From Neopestalotiopsis rosae (taxonomy: Eukaryota; Ascomycota; Sordariomycetes; Amphisphaeriales; Sporocadaceae): a DNA stretch of 64,000 bases. Each line of letters starts with the position of its first letter. Within the stretch, counting starts at the first letter, position 1. Both the position numbers and the translations under genes were made by a program. The stretch lies in assembly GCA_023078685.1 (NCBI GenBank), contig JALGAS010000009.1, positions 372,001 through 436,000 of the forward strand, written 5' to 3'. Of this stretch, positions 12,501 to 25,382 are shown in pieces. The notes under the pieces were generated by a model. The model saw only the letters and a list, made by a program, of their open reading frames with translations. It did not search any database and was not told where the DNA came from.

Positions 12501-15500
12501 GCAGCTCTTGATCCCTGTGTCAGGAAGCGATAGTCACCCGGGGTTGCACTACTACTCTTACGGGAAGAGAGGATCTTTGGTTCCACCGCGCACGTGTTGG
12601 CAGCGTTCAATCCCACTCATCAGACACTCAATCGCTCTTTCAATAGGCGATTAGGTATCTGGGTAGGTACTGTGCTCTGTACCGCATGTACTCGCACGTT
12701 AGGAAGGGCCAACTTTGACAATGCCTGTATTTGACACTGGAGAGCTGTTTCGGTTGCTGACTATATTTGACCAAGAGTATATGTGGTCATCTTGAAAGAA
12801 AAGTACCGTGCAAACACTTTGGACAGTCAGTTGCACGACACGTCTACTACCTACGTTGTCTTGTTTTAGCTCTGAGCACCAAAGCAGTCTTTCTCATCGT
12901 TTCATTGGGTGCAATTGGCGTGGGTGACGTTCTGCTGACTTGAGAGCCATGCGGGTTCTATTTTGGTAAAGGCGGATAAGGCGCCACGAGGGCTATCTTT
13001 GCTCTATTTTTTTCATGCTGCTTTCTTTTTCTCTTCCCCCAATCCTTCCGGTGTGCCGTGACTGAGGCTCACGATAGGCCAGCCAAAAAGATTTTCCCAT
13101 TTCTTTTTTGGTCCTTCTGCCAGCTCACAATGCTTGTATTATGGAGTCTTCTTTGGATAACCGTGGTCGCCTGTTGCGGCATGGACAAGTATGTACTCGC
13201 AGTACATTATCAGATTTGACGCTCATTTGCAGCTTGTGGCCCACTCAATTACCTCGGCATAGGGCAGGGTAAGACGCTGACCTGTAGAATATGCGCTGAA
13301 GCATGCTGTAAACTGGATAAACGTATGTGTTGCGTCCGTCTTTTCAAACAGAGCGGTACTTTGGAGGAGAGGCAAAAGATGGGTGAGATACAGTGCGCAT
13401 AGCCTTGCTTACGCTCATGGAAGCTTGATCAAGCAAGTAATAAACTGTGCGTAAGCTTGGACTGCCAAAATATTGGGTTATAGCATGTTGGATGTTTTGA
13501 CATTATTATCTATTGCATGACGCAAAAGTGAGAAGGACGGAATTCCCAGAGCTCCCCACACTCCAGTCTCGGAGTGTCAGTGACTCAGTGTAGCGGCGCG
13601 ATTGGTCTGTCAAACAAACAATGATACTTTGACCCACCCATTATCTGGGCATTCCGCTGTGCTGTGGTGAGTGTTTGGGTCCTACGTACTGGGTAGGTCA
13701 GGTAGCAGGTAGGCCCCAAGGTCCCCTGTAAGTTGTGGGTGAGGGTCCTGGTCAAGACTCAGAGCTCGGATCGTCTTGGATCATGGAGGAGCACGCCGTT
13801 TTTTCCTTTTCTTGCCGTGCCTCAGATCAAAAGCTCGCAAAGTGGATGATGGATGTACGGATGTATGCGAGTACAAGAAAGACCCCCACCTAGGGTGAGA
13901 TGGACCCGACCGAGCTGCGGGACCCAGATCATTAAGAAAGATACAGTAGGTAGGTACACAGTAGGTGATGGAATCTTTCTTCCAATGGTGCTCGCGTCAG
14001 TATGTAAGATGTACAGGCAGATTAATCGATCTGTAAAAGTGAGAAGTATTTGTGCAGACTCATACACTCCAGCAGAGCAGGTTTTAAGCTGTGACTCCAC
14101 TACCATTGGGGGGCTCTCTTCTGGCGTTCGGCATGAGGATTACGGCTTGGCTCCTTGGCTGCCGAGTCACGAATTCGCAATTTGCGTATCGGGTACAGAT
14201 ACGAGGGGGTGCGATGGGTGGGCGATGGGCGATGAGATGCGTTCCGCTACCTTAGATCTACTAGTCTGGTAGGTAATATTAAGTGTATCTACACTATCTC
14301 ACCTAACTAGCAGCCCGCCTGCGCCCGGGTCAACTGTCAGCCGCAGATGAGAGCCACCCGAAACCAGAATCCTGCTGCTCCAGCTGGAAGCTCCAAGTTC
14401 GCCCCGGACGCTCAGGTCTTCTGCAAGTTGCTTTCCCTTTTGAGGACAATACACTGTGGTTCAGAATTGATCGAGGTACTTGGTCAACGGGCAAAAAAGT
14501 ATACTGCGACTGTTTCTTTGGTGGTGCCAACATGCAATTCACTTCAATCAATCGGCTGTCTTCTCCGGGCCCCTCTTTCTGTATTTCGCTTCCATTCCAT
14601 TGACGGTTGTTCATTCATGCTTGGTGAACAGTGAGCCTTGGTTTTAGCTGCCTGCCTGTCAGCCCCTCACCTCACATCAACCGACACAACGTGCAACGTT
14701 CGCTACCTACAGTACCTGACCTTAATCCATCCAGCGTTGTACCTACATGGCCAACTTGCCTGCCCCAGTACCTACATGCATCTCAGGTTGCCAACTGAAA
14801 ATGGAGTCATTGTGAACATGAAGTACGTACTCTAGGTTTTTATTCCTCATGATGCATTTGTTGTAGCAGCCTGATTTTTATGATCATTCTTCTGCATCCC
14901 TTACGAATCATCCGATGCAACACGTCTTACCTTGAGGGACATTGACACAAGAAGGCCACCAAATTCCCACCCACAGTTGGCCTCGGCTTCTTCTCTCCTT
15001 GCAACTCTTTGCTGAGGACTCAACTTTGATTTAAGGCTCTCATGTACCTCGAGTAGTTTGTACATAGTGCGGACATGTAGGCGAGGAAAGTGAGTATGAA
15101 GATATGCAACACCATTGACCAAGAAAGAAAACCAGAGACGAAAAAACAACCTGGTTCATCTTTGGAATACCCGAGTACTGACGCGTACGGAGATCATGGA
15201 GCGGCTCCACGGCAGGGCAGGCCTTCTGTCCGTGAGTCTACATAGTGCACGAAGACGGCATCCTATGCTAATCTTGCCGTCCTCGTGACCCCGAGCAAAT
15301 GGTGCCACACTTGCTTGCAGGTCGTCCTTTACCCATCACAGCTTCCCTACCATGCCTCTCTAGGTACCTTAGCCTGTTGGCCGGGTCTGTGACGAGTGCC
15401 TATCGCAATCGAGATGCCCGTGCTTTTTTTTTTTTTTTTTTCTTCCTTCCCTCCTTCGCGCTGTTTCTTGGTCCAACGCGCGGGTTTTCTGGTTGGGCCA

Positions 15501-15882
15501 CTATCTCATTTCAGACAATTATTTGTCCTGGCGAAAATGATTTTCTCACCCTTCCCAGTGCTTCCCTTCCCTTCCCCTACTAGTGTTACTGCCCTTCCCT
15601 CTGACGCCCGACCCCTGACGAGCCCCGTCCACCCCCCATCAACATGGCAGACCCTGGATAGGTAGTTGGACGGACCTTGGTAGGCTGACAATCATTGTAC
15701 CATAGTATCGACCTGGGTAATTCATGTATACTGCTACAAGGTAGGTACGGGCCTAAGAGACCCCAAGGTATTCTTTTTTTTTTTCTTCCTACCTTGGTGC
15801 ATCCACACCTAACGCACAAGCCGAGCCTCTCTTTCTTATGGCAGATCGTCAGTCTCCAGGTTCAGTCACATCGCACGTAGAG
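6560..15882. other. Gene desert, left part
   Basis: About 9.3 kb without a recognisable protein gene. Open frames are short and unsupported. The longest (minus, 8910-9548, 212 codons from a GTG) has no motif and no intron logic. The stretch has many short TACCTACCTA/TAGGTAGGTA strings, poly-T runs (for example 8295-8305 and 15424-15440) and simple repeats. It is neither strongly AT-rich nor visibly RIP-degraded. Such spans in filamentous fungi often hold long leaders, regulatory DNA or long noncoding RNAs, but I can point to none specifically. Confidence 0.5.
9951..9974. repeat. Tetranucleotide microsatellite (CTTG)6
   Basis: Six perfect tandem copies of CTTG inside the gene desert. They create several misleading low-complexity open frames on both strands. 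Confidence 0.9.
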
Positions 15883-16195
15883 CATTTAAACCTGCTCGCT
15901 CCCCCCCTTCAAGCCTCCAGTAAACCTAGAGAAAAAGCATCATCACATACATTGACACCTTCTTCTGTTGTTCAAGCTTGACTACGTTTCGTGTCTCTAA
16001 AGACCAAAATACCAACCTACATATATTACGTTGAGACCGGAAAGCACTTCCTTGTCTCCCAGCATTTGCATTGGAACTCTCCCATACGCAACCACTACTA
16101 TATACGTTTTGACCGATACCATATTGGTCTCCAAGCCCTCATCACCTCCCACTTTTCAACTATTTTCACAACCAACAAAAACACATCACATCACA
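15883..16195 (+). promoter_or_regulatory. Core promoter and leader of the 40-aa peptide gene
   Basis: A TATA-like catttaaa at 15883-15890 is followed by a pyrimidine-rich stretch (about 15895-15915). A long A/C/T-rich, G-poor leader then runs to the start codon, ending in repeated aacaaaaacacatcacatcacaATGgcc. This is the usual layout of a well-expressed filamentous-fungal gene: TATA, CT-rich start region, CA-rich leader and strong Kozak context. Confidence 0.55.
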
Positions 16196-16318
16196 ATGGC
16201 CGTCAAGGAGTACCAGCCTCTCGTCAACCACTGCTGCACCTTTTGCTGCAAAGCTATCGACTTTGGCACCCACGACTACTGCGCCCACAGTGACGGATGC
16301 CACCGCTGCCCCAACTAA
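16196..16318 (+). CDS. 40-residue cysteine-rich peptide
   Basis: A single-exon ORF of 40 codons ending in TAA. Cysteines fall at residues 13, 14, 17, 18, 29, 35 and 38, with His at 12, 27, 31 and 36. This gives CCxxCC then DYCxH then CxxC, which looks like a metal-binding knuckle or a disulfide-rich peptide. There is no signal peptide (start MAVKEYQPL), so it is probably intracellular. Codon choice is strongly biased to C-ending codons (GTC, AAG, GAG, TAC, CAG, CTC, AAC, TGC, ACC), as in highly expressed fungal genes and unlike the flanking DNA. The ATG has an excellent context. It is too short for most annotation pipelines. I do not recognise the family. A downstream intron joining more coding sequence cannot be excluded, but the in-frame TAA argues against it. 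Confidence 0.6.
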   Translation: MAVKEYQPLVNHCCTFCCKAIDFGTHDYCAHSDGCHRCPN

Positions 16319-19300
16319 TGAGGTGGCTATAGCCAAGACCGCGGTTGACCGCTGGCCCTCACCTCGAGGAAAAGCAGCTGTACAAACCCTGAAAGTCCCT
16401 TCAGCTTGCCTTTTGCATGGACTCGCCAATGATCACGATGACGAGGACAACTAAAAATTACGTTACCTACCTATGGACGCCATTTCAAGCCTGTATGCGT
16501 GCGTAATACGTGTACAGGAATACGTTCAGCAGCCATGAAGAAAACAGTACCTCGACGATCCGTCCCGTCGGTATAACCGAAAGCTTATACGAGCATTACC
16601 AGGGGGATCAAAATTTTCGTCTTGCTACGCTGCAATCTCAACCAAACGTTCTCTTTCCATTTCAGGTCCTTGCATACAAGGCTGAAATCAACTGAGAGCC
16701 ACTGAGCCCAACGGCCGTTGACCCTGCATCATTCTCAACCCTCTGTACCATCTATTGTCCTATATCGGCAGCACCCATGCAAGCCAAATCAAACACCGAG
16801 CGATTCACTGGCTGACTGGGCATCGGTCCTGCAATCCCCGCCCACTTTCTACGGATATTCTTACCAGCAAATTTCGATACCCTGGTCTCCTTGTCTTCAC
16901 TTCATCATGGAATCTTCTTTGCTTCTGCGGCGACCGCCGACAACTGCACGGACAATTGCACGTTTTGCCGCCAACTTGCGCAAAGCACTGCCTACATTCT
17001 TTGCGTCAACAATTGCATAACAGCACAAACGGCAACGTCCGCCTTTTGGATGGATTTTCCATTTTTCTTAACCCAGCAAGCGTTTTGTATTTTTCTTTCA
17101 CTGTACCATTTCGGGACATTCGGCGCTCGGGAGTTTTTTCCCTATACTTGGGAACTTGCTCTATCTATACCCCCACCAAACGCCGCTCATATGACGGCAA
17201 ATATGACAAGGCTCTTTTTACCGCCTTTGTTGCATTCATTCGCACAATCTGCCCTGCACAGCCGGGGCTAGATACCTACAGCTTGTATCAAACTATTGTA
17301 TACGGACTGCCCAACCCCCTTTCGTCTTGGAGGTGCATTTTCATTGTCTTCTCTTTTCTCTCAACATTATTGAAGAGGATATGGATTGAAGCTTGGGCGC
17401 TGCTACCGACCACGTGGAAAGGTCTTATGAGCAGATCTGCAAAAAGAGGAGATGACAATGTACAGGAGGTTCTCCACATGTCGGGAAGATGGGACGGGCT
17501 CGGACGGCAACTCCCTTTTCCAACAGATCTGATTTCTCCTAGAGTACGATAGTATGAGTAGTAGCTGAAGCTTAGCTCCTTCACCTTCTGCAAATCACCC
17601 AATTCTATGTATACATAAGAGCGGGTGTTCAGAGTGATGACTAAGATGTGCAATATATGATCAGCACAAACCAACTTGTTTCTATATTCTGATAATGCAT
17701 ATGTGCATGGGACACGAATCGAATTGATCATAAAAACTATCCACGTGTATGTGCTTACATGTCTTACATTATTGCCTGTCACTATTGGCGGCATCTTCGG
17801 GCATAACCCTGGCCGGCGCCAAACAGTATATGCTTGATTACTATTGGTCACTGCCGCTCTTCAGCCAATCAAGGAAGCTGCTTGTCTTTAACAGCTTCCT
17901 CACAAAGTATCCGTCTGACTTGTCTCTCCCAAACAGCTTCAGCGAATGACAATATAGAGCCTCTTCATACGCACACGCAAAGCCACAATCCTATTTCTGA
18001 GCCGCGTGGGGGCAAGTGAGAGCACAGCCGTGGCCCAAGCCAACGCGAGCAACGTCAGCTGCTTTGCTCGCTGGCCTCTGCATCCGTCCTTTCTCTACTA
18101 CAGAGTACTACCGCCACGGACCACGCATTGGTTGTGGAAATTTGTTGTCCCCCAAGAACGCCCCTCCACCCAGGCCCAGCAAGCCTAAGACTGTGCCCCA
18201 ACCAGTACATAGGTAGTCTAGAGGAAACCAAAATAGGTACCGGGTTCCTCTAGGATACTTTCCCCGGGGCTGAGAATTGATCTACAAGATCTTACGGCTC
18301 CCTTACCGAGGACGCCGCATAAATGCCCCACCGCTTTTCAGCTGCAGATTTGCCCCGACTATTTGCCAAAATCGACGATGAGCCGTGCCGTGGCCGTGGG
18401 CAGTTGCAGCTAGCTATGTGTTGAATCCCAATGCAGTCTCTACTCCAAAGAGAGATTTGCTTCAAGCCCGTGGAGGAGCAGGAATCGCGCGCTGACCGAC
18501 CCATTCACTTGGTGTTTCGAGTGATGCCCAATGCCATCAACATTTTCTGCCGCCTAGTACATTGTAACACAAAATATCGAGGCAGGCAAGGCAAGGTCCA
18601 TTGTTGTACAGAGGCAAAGGGTCGTTGCATCTGTTGTCTCACGGTCCTCGGCAGACTTTCCGTAGGCGAAAAAAATGTGGCTCGAGTGGCTCTTCCCAAG
18701 CAAAGCTCAAGTGAGACACGCAGGGCGCCCTCCAAAGAACCCGGGCGACATATACCTTGAATAGCATTGGCTATACATGGCATTTCTCTCTTTCGGTGAG
18801 GTTTGCGGCTTCTGAAGGGTCAGCTTTTTCTATCTCACCCTACTGTCCCATCTTCTCAAATTGTCTCCATCCTTTTCTCATTGAAGAAGGACCTCGCGAC
18901 TTTGGACCCATTCTCGCTTACTCAACAGAAGGAGGAGAAAGATACTTGCGAGACCATAGGAGAGGCCTTGTCGTATGTTGAAGCTGTGTGAGTATTCGCA
19001 ATCCTAGAAAGATCGGAAATCGCCTCGGCAGCTAGTACCTTGCCCACAGAGGACCATACATTGCAAGCATGGTTATGTATGGTAGCCTCTTTCTTACCCC
19101 TGTTTCTTTTGATGTTGTTGCAGTCATCACAGATGCATATGCAGATGCAGCCGCTAGACATCATCTGCCTTGAGGGGGCCCCCCTTGTCATCTACATTAC
19201 ATGCGGGCGGCGGAGAACAAGGGTTCTTTAGTATGGGACCTGAAGCCGTTGCTGATTGTATCTCGTGCCAGCGGGTGTCCTCTGCTTTCTGCAGGTTTTT

Positions 19301-22047
19301 ATTCTTGGGGAAAGTCACATATAACTAGTGCTCCTTACTGTGTTGTACCTTGTTTGATTTGGGAGGTCGAGACCCAACATTGCAAGGTCGATAGTGAAAG
19401 GGACATAAGATGCGGGTTGGATCATTCAGGGCAAGTGATTGACACGTCTGTGCCCTCCCTACCGTTCCTTTTCTCTCTTTATTACTGTGTATCTGTATCT
19501 CTATTATCAGACCAGCAGCTCATTACGGGAATACACTATGGCTTTTATCCTCCGGCGCCCGTGTGACCCCTAACGGTGATCTTGAGAGCCCCCAGTCAGC
19601 TTCGGAGAGCAGGGGCCAGATTAGAGACGAGAGTACTCTATACACCCTAAACGACTGCTTCTCTGACGTGTAAGAAATACTTGTTTAGAGAAAATGAGTT
19701 CCGCGTAAATATGACGGACAGAAGGCAAGTATGGCCGATTGTCTCATTATAACTGGAGAATATGGACAGTCTCGAAAGCTCTTTCACACTTGGAAACCGG
19801 AAACATCACCGAGACAACATCCATCTATGAATGACATGACAAGCACACGACTGCGCCGTCGGGTAGGCAAGCAGGGGAGCATTATATGATCTGTGCAGAT
19901 CGTCCTTGGGGGTGATATTCTTTCTCCTCCCCAACCACCGGCCGGTCCCTGCCACCCCCGTGGACTCCGGGGGGATTCAACGTACGGAGACTTATGCCCG
20001 GGAGATCACAAAGAATCCATCATTTGAGCATCGTTACAATGTTAAAAAGAAAAAAAAAAACCACGCCATTCAGAAGTTCATTCCCCTAGGAAGGGGTTTT
20101 AGGCCTTGACCCATGATCCGCGACAAGATAAACTATTACAAGAAAACTTGGCGGCCGAGAACAGGTCTCCTGGATCTTCTCATTTCGTCCAAGGGGGACC
20201 ATCGGTAATTCTTTCAATGGAGGAAGGGAAAGGGCAACAAAGGGTCGCCACCCGGGGCTTCCGTGGCTTTTCCGCCTCCAAAATACAAACCCCCCGGTCA
20301 ACTACTTCCCCTCCGTGCCCAGATCATATAGCGGTGTCATCGCTTCTCTTTTCTTCGGTACTTGGGGGGTGTGCGTGTGTGATGGAATGAGGTTTTACCT
20401 CCGTCTGGGGTTCGGACAAACCGCCTCAGTTCATCCAAGCGCCCTTTTTGCTTGCCCTTTAGGAGAGTGGACCATATCAATATCCACGAGATAATGTCCT
20501 CAAAGAGCGAAAGTATACAACATCGTACGGTATCACTTGTACACAAGTCGAAAAGACGTCATTCTTTCAAGCTCTAAATTGAAAGAGAAAAAAGAGAAAA
20601 TTGAAGTGGAGATGCTCTGCTTGAAAGGGGCTCGTTGCAAATATCTCTACCTCCAGACACATTGAATAACAACGTATTTCCATCAAAGGGCCGTGTGCAG
20701 AACGCCTCCATTTGCTGCGTGTACATACTTGCCCGCGACCGTCAGCCGGGCCATCACGGCAACATATCTGCAAGGTGAGGAGACAACAACAACGTTGTAG
20801 TGTACTTCTCAAGTTATGGGGGATTGTATCGATCGCCTACGCAGATTGGGAGAAAAACCCCCTGGACCTAAACCATCCCCTTTTTGTAACCATCTACAGT
20901 AGTAGTAAACCCGTGCTTTGCGTGTGCTGCCAGGCCTCCCTGAATCCTTCCCCTACCTAAAAACCCCCCAGTCAAAAAAGTGTCCAGGTGAGGAAAGGTG
21001 ATGTTGAGCAAGAGAGCTCAGACCTCACGGTGGACCAAGGTGAGGTGAGGGGTCCCTTTTTTTTGGGGCTACACTGCATTTGTTTTTCTTATGAAGCATG
21101 GCATGCATGTAAAGATATGTATATACATACTTTGACACATGCAAGCATACACGGCACAAGGGCATCTCGGGATTTGAATGTTTCCGCTCCTACCCCAAGG
21201 TGAAGGAATAGGGTGTGTGTAATGTGGTTGTCTTACGATGAGCGTTGCCACGCCATATTACCATGTTATGCCACTGCAATGCCATGCCATGCCATGCCAT
21301 GCACGTCGACCGAGGCGTCAGTACCCAAAGGGTCTTGTGCATCTCTAGCTCTTCACTACCTTTTCTTGGGCAGTGGGCGGTTTCAGCATGACGCTGGCTG
21401 CCTGTACACCGATGTTGAAGAATCAATGGAGGAATGAGTAGACATTCCCGCAAGAAACATATCGGTACTTGATACCATGTATCATACACTAAGATACCAA
21501 GTCACTGATAGACGTTCGGCCTTGCAAGTTTGGGAGATGTACATGATAGTAATATTACTGGATATCACTGCTAGCTGCTGCAGTCAAGCATTGTATCGTG
21601 GCACCATTGTACCAGAGTGACAAGAAAAGTGTTTCCCAAAACGCCTCGCCGTCCCGAAAAGGGTATCTATCAATGTTACGTGTCGATGTCCCAATGCTAT
21701 TATCATATTACTTAATACGTCCCGGTACACTGAGGAAGTTGCCGGCCGGGGCATGTGCTGCTGTCGTGGCAAAGCTCAGCTAGCTGTAGGGATAGCTAAA
21801 ATGCCCCCTCGACCACGTAAGCGAACTCGCTTGCAACTCTATGGTCTCCCATCGGTTCGGCACTGTTGAGCGGAGGCGGCGTATTGGCTGAAGGAAGCAG
21901 ATACATTGAGCCGTGCTCCTTTCCAGCCTAGACACCTTCTATGCGGTGGTGCCGTAAGAGATGCCGTCTGCAGTTCTGAGAACTTGATCCCACCCATGCG
22001 CTCAGCCAAATCGGGCCAACACGCAATGAATCTGACAAGAGATTCTA
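16319..22047. other. Gene desert, right part
   Basis: About 5.7 kb without a convincing gene. The first 1.2 kb is probably 3' UTR or further transcribed sequence of the peptide gene. It contains two overlapping long open frames: 16755-17552 (265 codons, no ATG start) and one covering 16891-17271 with a CTFC-containing Cys cluster. Neither has supporting structure. The rest shows poly-A/T runs, a GCCAT microsatellite and scattered TAGGTA strings only. Confidence 0.45.
21281..21300. repeat. Pentanucleotide microsatellite (GCCAT)4
   Basis: Four perfect GCCAT units with imperfect copies on the left flank (from about 21250). No gene overlaps. Confidence 0.85.
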
Positions 22048-24006
22048 CTAATAGAGCGATAAGAAGACGGCCGCGATACTGGACTTGTCGTATTTGACGT
22101 ATTTGCCCTTGCCCTTGTCGACTTCGTGATATCGGTCCCAGAAACGGTTGTACAGTGGCTCGAGCACCTGTTGTATATCCTTGGCAAACATGTTGCGGAC
22201 CTCGCGCTCCATGCTGTAGGTCTTGTGCTTTTGGACCAAGTCATCAAAACCGGCGTTGAAGTTGAGGAACTTGTTCTTGATGTTCTCCTTATCTTTGCTG
22301 CTCAGACTCTTGAGCACGGACACGGAATCGGCATTGCCCGAGGTAGGTCGCTGTGCTCGGTTGGTGTGAATAACATCAAAGAGCTGCAATGACAGCTCCT
22401 TGCAGGCTTCATTGTACATGACCTTTGCCTTCTTGCGCCACGTTTCTAGCACACCAAGCTTGCCATCCAGAAGTGGCGCTAGACCAGACTCCATAATCAT
22501 GCGTTGGACGATTGTGACAGAGTTGGCCAGGAAGACACCCTGAACGGATTTTCCCTTGAGCAGCATCCTTGCTTTGACATCGAGCGAAGTCATTAGGGCG
22601 TCAATGGTGTCTGTGCAATAGTGCGCGAATATCTCTTTCCCGTCAGCTCCAACATCGAAAGATGCAAGACTTGGTATGACGTCGGTCGAACGGCTCGCTG
22701 CTGCAGTGGACTTCCAGCCGCCATCGCCCAACGATATCATAACATTTGAGATGGGTCGTAGGAATTCAACCATTGTCTGAAGGCGCTGCATAGTGGCAGC
22801 GATGACCGGTATTGGAGCACCGTCGGACGGCAGCATTTGCAGCATGTTTACTTTCTGTTTTGTGTCCTCGAGTAGTTCGGCCAAGGACGTCTTGGCCGTC
22901 TCTCTGACTGGTTTTAATGCGGCTGCAAGCGTGCCCTTGAGCTCTCCGGTGCGCTCCTCCAAGCTCGATGCTAGACTGGACATTATCTCAACGACTTCAT
23001 AAGCTAGGAAGCAATCTGTGCTGATGTGTGCTTTGATGTGGTTGTTCAGCTCGCGAATCGTACGCGCGAGTTCTGCCATGGGCGTCTGGACTGTGGCTTG
23101 TAAGACGCTACCCCAGTCCTGTCTCATGAAAATGCTGCAGATGTTCTCGTGTTCAGCAACACACATGCCCTCAAGGGCCTTGGTATATTCGCCAATGCCA
23201 TTGGTGCCTGCCTTGTAAAGGGCACCGGGCACAGTCTTTTTGGCCGTGTTGACACTGGCAAACGCTAGATTGACGAGCGTCTTCTGAAGGTACGGATTCC
23301 GTACGTCGGCATAAATCTTGACAAGCGGATTTTCGGTCGTGGCGTTGCTGCCAACATAGGAGTTGATTAAGCTCAGCCGGGCAATTGTGTCCTGCGATAT
23401 GACAGGAAACGGCTTGCCCTTGGTGGTGAAGTTTAGAGGCTCCACCGACATGGGCGTCTCAGCCCTCAAGGTCTTTTCAAAATGGCTTTCGAGGGAGCTG
23501 TTGCCACTCTGGATTAGTTTCTGTAGGTCCGTCCTGGTCTGCTGATTTGCTCGGAGATTGGCCATTTCCATATTGCTAAGCGCCTTGCTGAGTCTTGAAA
23601 TCGAGTTGAGATAATTGGACAGACCAGCCTTGTCGGGGCCCTGGCGGATGATCTGTTCCTCATCGTTCTTGGAGTCGGCCGGTTGGCGAAGGCGCTCAAT
23701 CGCTGCAATGACCGAATCGATGTCTGCACCAAGTAGAAGCGCGCGTTAGCTATGGTACCGCAAAGGCAGCGAGAGCATTTAAATGTTGGACTGACTGTTC
23801 CCGAGGATCTGAAGCCTCTTGGTCTCACCATTGAGAGGCGCAGACACGTCGCGCACGCTTTTCCCCGTCGTCTCTAGCCTCCCAAGGCATGCTTGTATCT
23901 TCTTGGTCAATTGGGTCGTCTTCTCCAGTCGCGAATTGAGCACATCCACCTCAGCCCGGGCTTCTTCGTCTGCCGCATGACGGCTGTTTGTCAGTCCCAC
24001 GGCCAT
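22048..24006 (-). CDS. EXO70: Exocyst complex subunit Exo70
   Basis: Exons are 24006-23796 and 23723-22048. The intron has donor GTCAGT and acceptor GCAG; joining restores the frame as ILGN|NIDSVIAAIERL. The product is 628 aa, normal for fungal Exo70. The N-terminal about 60 residues are a heptad-rich coiled coil (DVLNSRLEKTTQLTKKI). The Exo70 domain fills the rest and ends in a basic/hydrophobic C terminus (YVKYDKSSIAAVFLSLY). The protein tethers secretory vesicles to the plasma membrane by binding phosphoinositides, Rho GTPases and other exocyst subunits; in fungi it acts at the hyphal tip. The start ATG directly begins the coiled coil. Nothing is unusual in sequence or length. Downstream it faces the gene desert; upstream is the spacer to the aminotransferase gene. 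Confidence 0.93.
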
Positions 24007-25382
24007 GACTGCAGTCAGTCCGCGACGACCGAGTAGTAGTTGTGCGATCGGTCAGGTTGTGTTTGTAGCTGTTGCCAACACGGCGCAAGTAGGACGGGAT
24101 GGCCTGAATGCCTGATGTGTTGTTTCGTTTCTTGAGGGGGTGGCACCCAGGGATCTGGCCTGGGTTGGGTACCTAGGTAGTGTGGTGCTGTGGGGGAGGA
24201 AAGCGCCAGCGATGAATGTACCTATTCCGGACGTGATGTATGGAATTTGGCAGCACACGAGCAGCTTTGGGTACTTCCATGGATGAACCCAACGGCTGAC
24301 TGGTCAGTGGTCGCAAGCTTAGAGGCTAACTCGGGTAGGCATAAGCACTGACCTGTAGGCGGCGTGCCGAACCCTTAATTGCTAGAAATGGAGCCTACGG
24401 CCCCCCCAGCGCCTATCGCTGGTGTCTCTTCGTCCAAACTCCCATCTCGTTAGAGAACCGTTGAATTGCACAGGGGAACCGAAGACGGTTACTAGCAGTT
24501 ACTACGTCATAATTGAGTCCCTTTCGACAACTAGAGTCTCGTACACAAAAGCTTTGACTTGTCTACATAAGCACAGGCGAGACAGCTTTTGATATATTCC
24601 AAGTACATACAACATTTCCGAAGTCAGATGATTTTGCCTTCCAAGTATGTATATTGATGGCGACAACCGAAGCGATGGACTGTGATACTGTTGCTCCGTA
24701 CACTCCCTCTCCTTTCAAACATAAACTCCACAACCAACGATTGGTTGTGACGACGGACCCGACACGATGGGAGCCCCGGTATCAGCCAAGCATCTCTGGC
24801 AGGGGGACTACATGATCTTCCGCCTGGATCTCAAGCTCAGATCTTGTTCCTGCCGCGCTTAGGTTTTCTCTCTTCCGCGCGGAGGGAGAGAAGATGCATT
24901 ACACTAGCCTCAGCACCATGCTGCAGGATGCATACCTTGCTCGTATACGCTAAAGTCAACTCCAACAGCAAAACCCAGCAGGGAGATAACGCTGAGATTT
25001 TGAATACATGCCGCCAGTCTGTGTTATATCACTAGACAGCTTTGTCAATAGGCAATAATGCTCCTCTTCATGACATGACATGTTACTAAAGTCCATCTCA
25101 ATCATATGTTGAGAAGCAGACTGGTAATCAGTTGCGATGGTCACATATTGGAAACCCATGGTATATGCAAGACACCACATCACTGTAAAAGAGATTCATT
25201 ATTCATCAGAGTTCTGCGCGCAAGTGAAAAGCGGCTGGTACCTGCTGATATTGTATCCGAATGAGGTACCTTCCATTGTAGTAATTCGGCCGCATCCCAA
25301 CATACGCACATGGTTTGCCAAATAGAGGGCAGGCACGTATGATAGATACGTTAGGCTAGTGTCGTCATCCTCCACGCCATCC
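24007..25382. other. Intergenic spacer between EXO70 and the aminotransferase gene
   Basis: This 1.4-kb spacer should carry the EXO70 promoter and the 3' UTR of the aminotransferase gene, both on the minus strand. No additional coding or RNA feature is seen. Confidence 0.5.

Noticed and set aside
16755..17552. 265-codon plus-strand open frame
   Set aside because: It begins with TTG, has no in-frame ATG early on, no domain, and overlaps another open frame; most likely chance in transcribed noncoding DNA.
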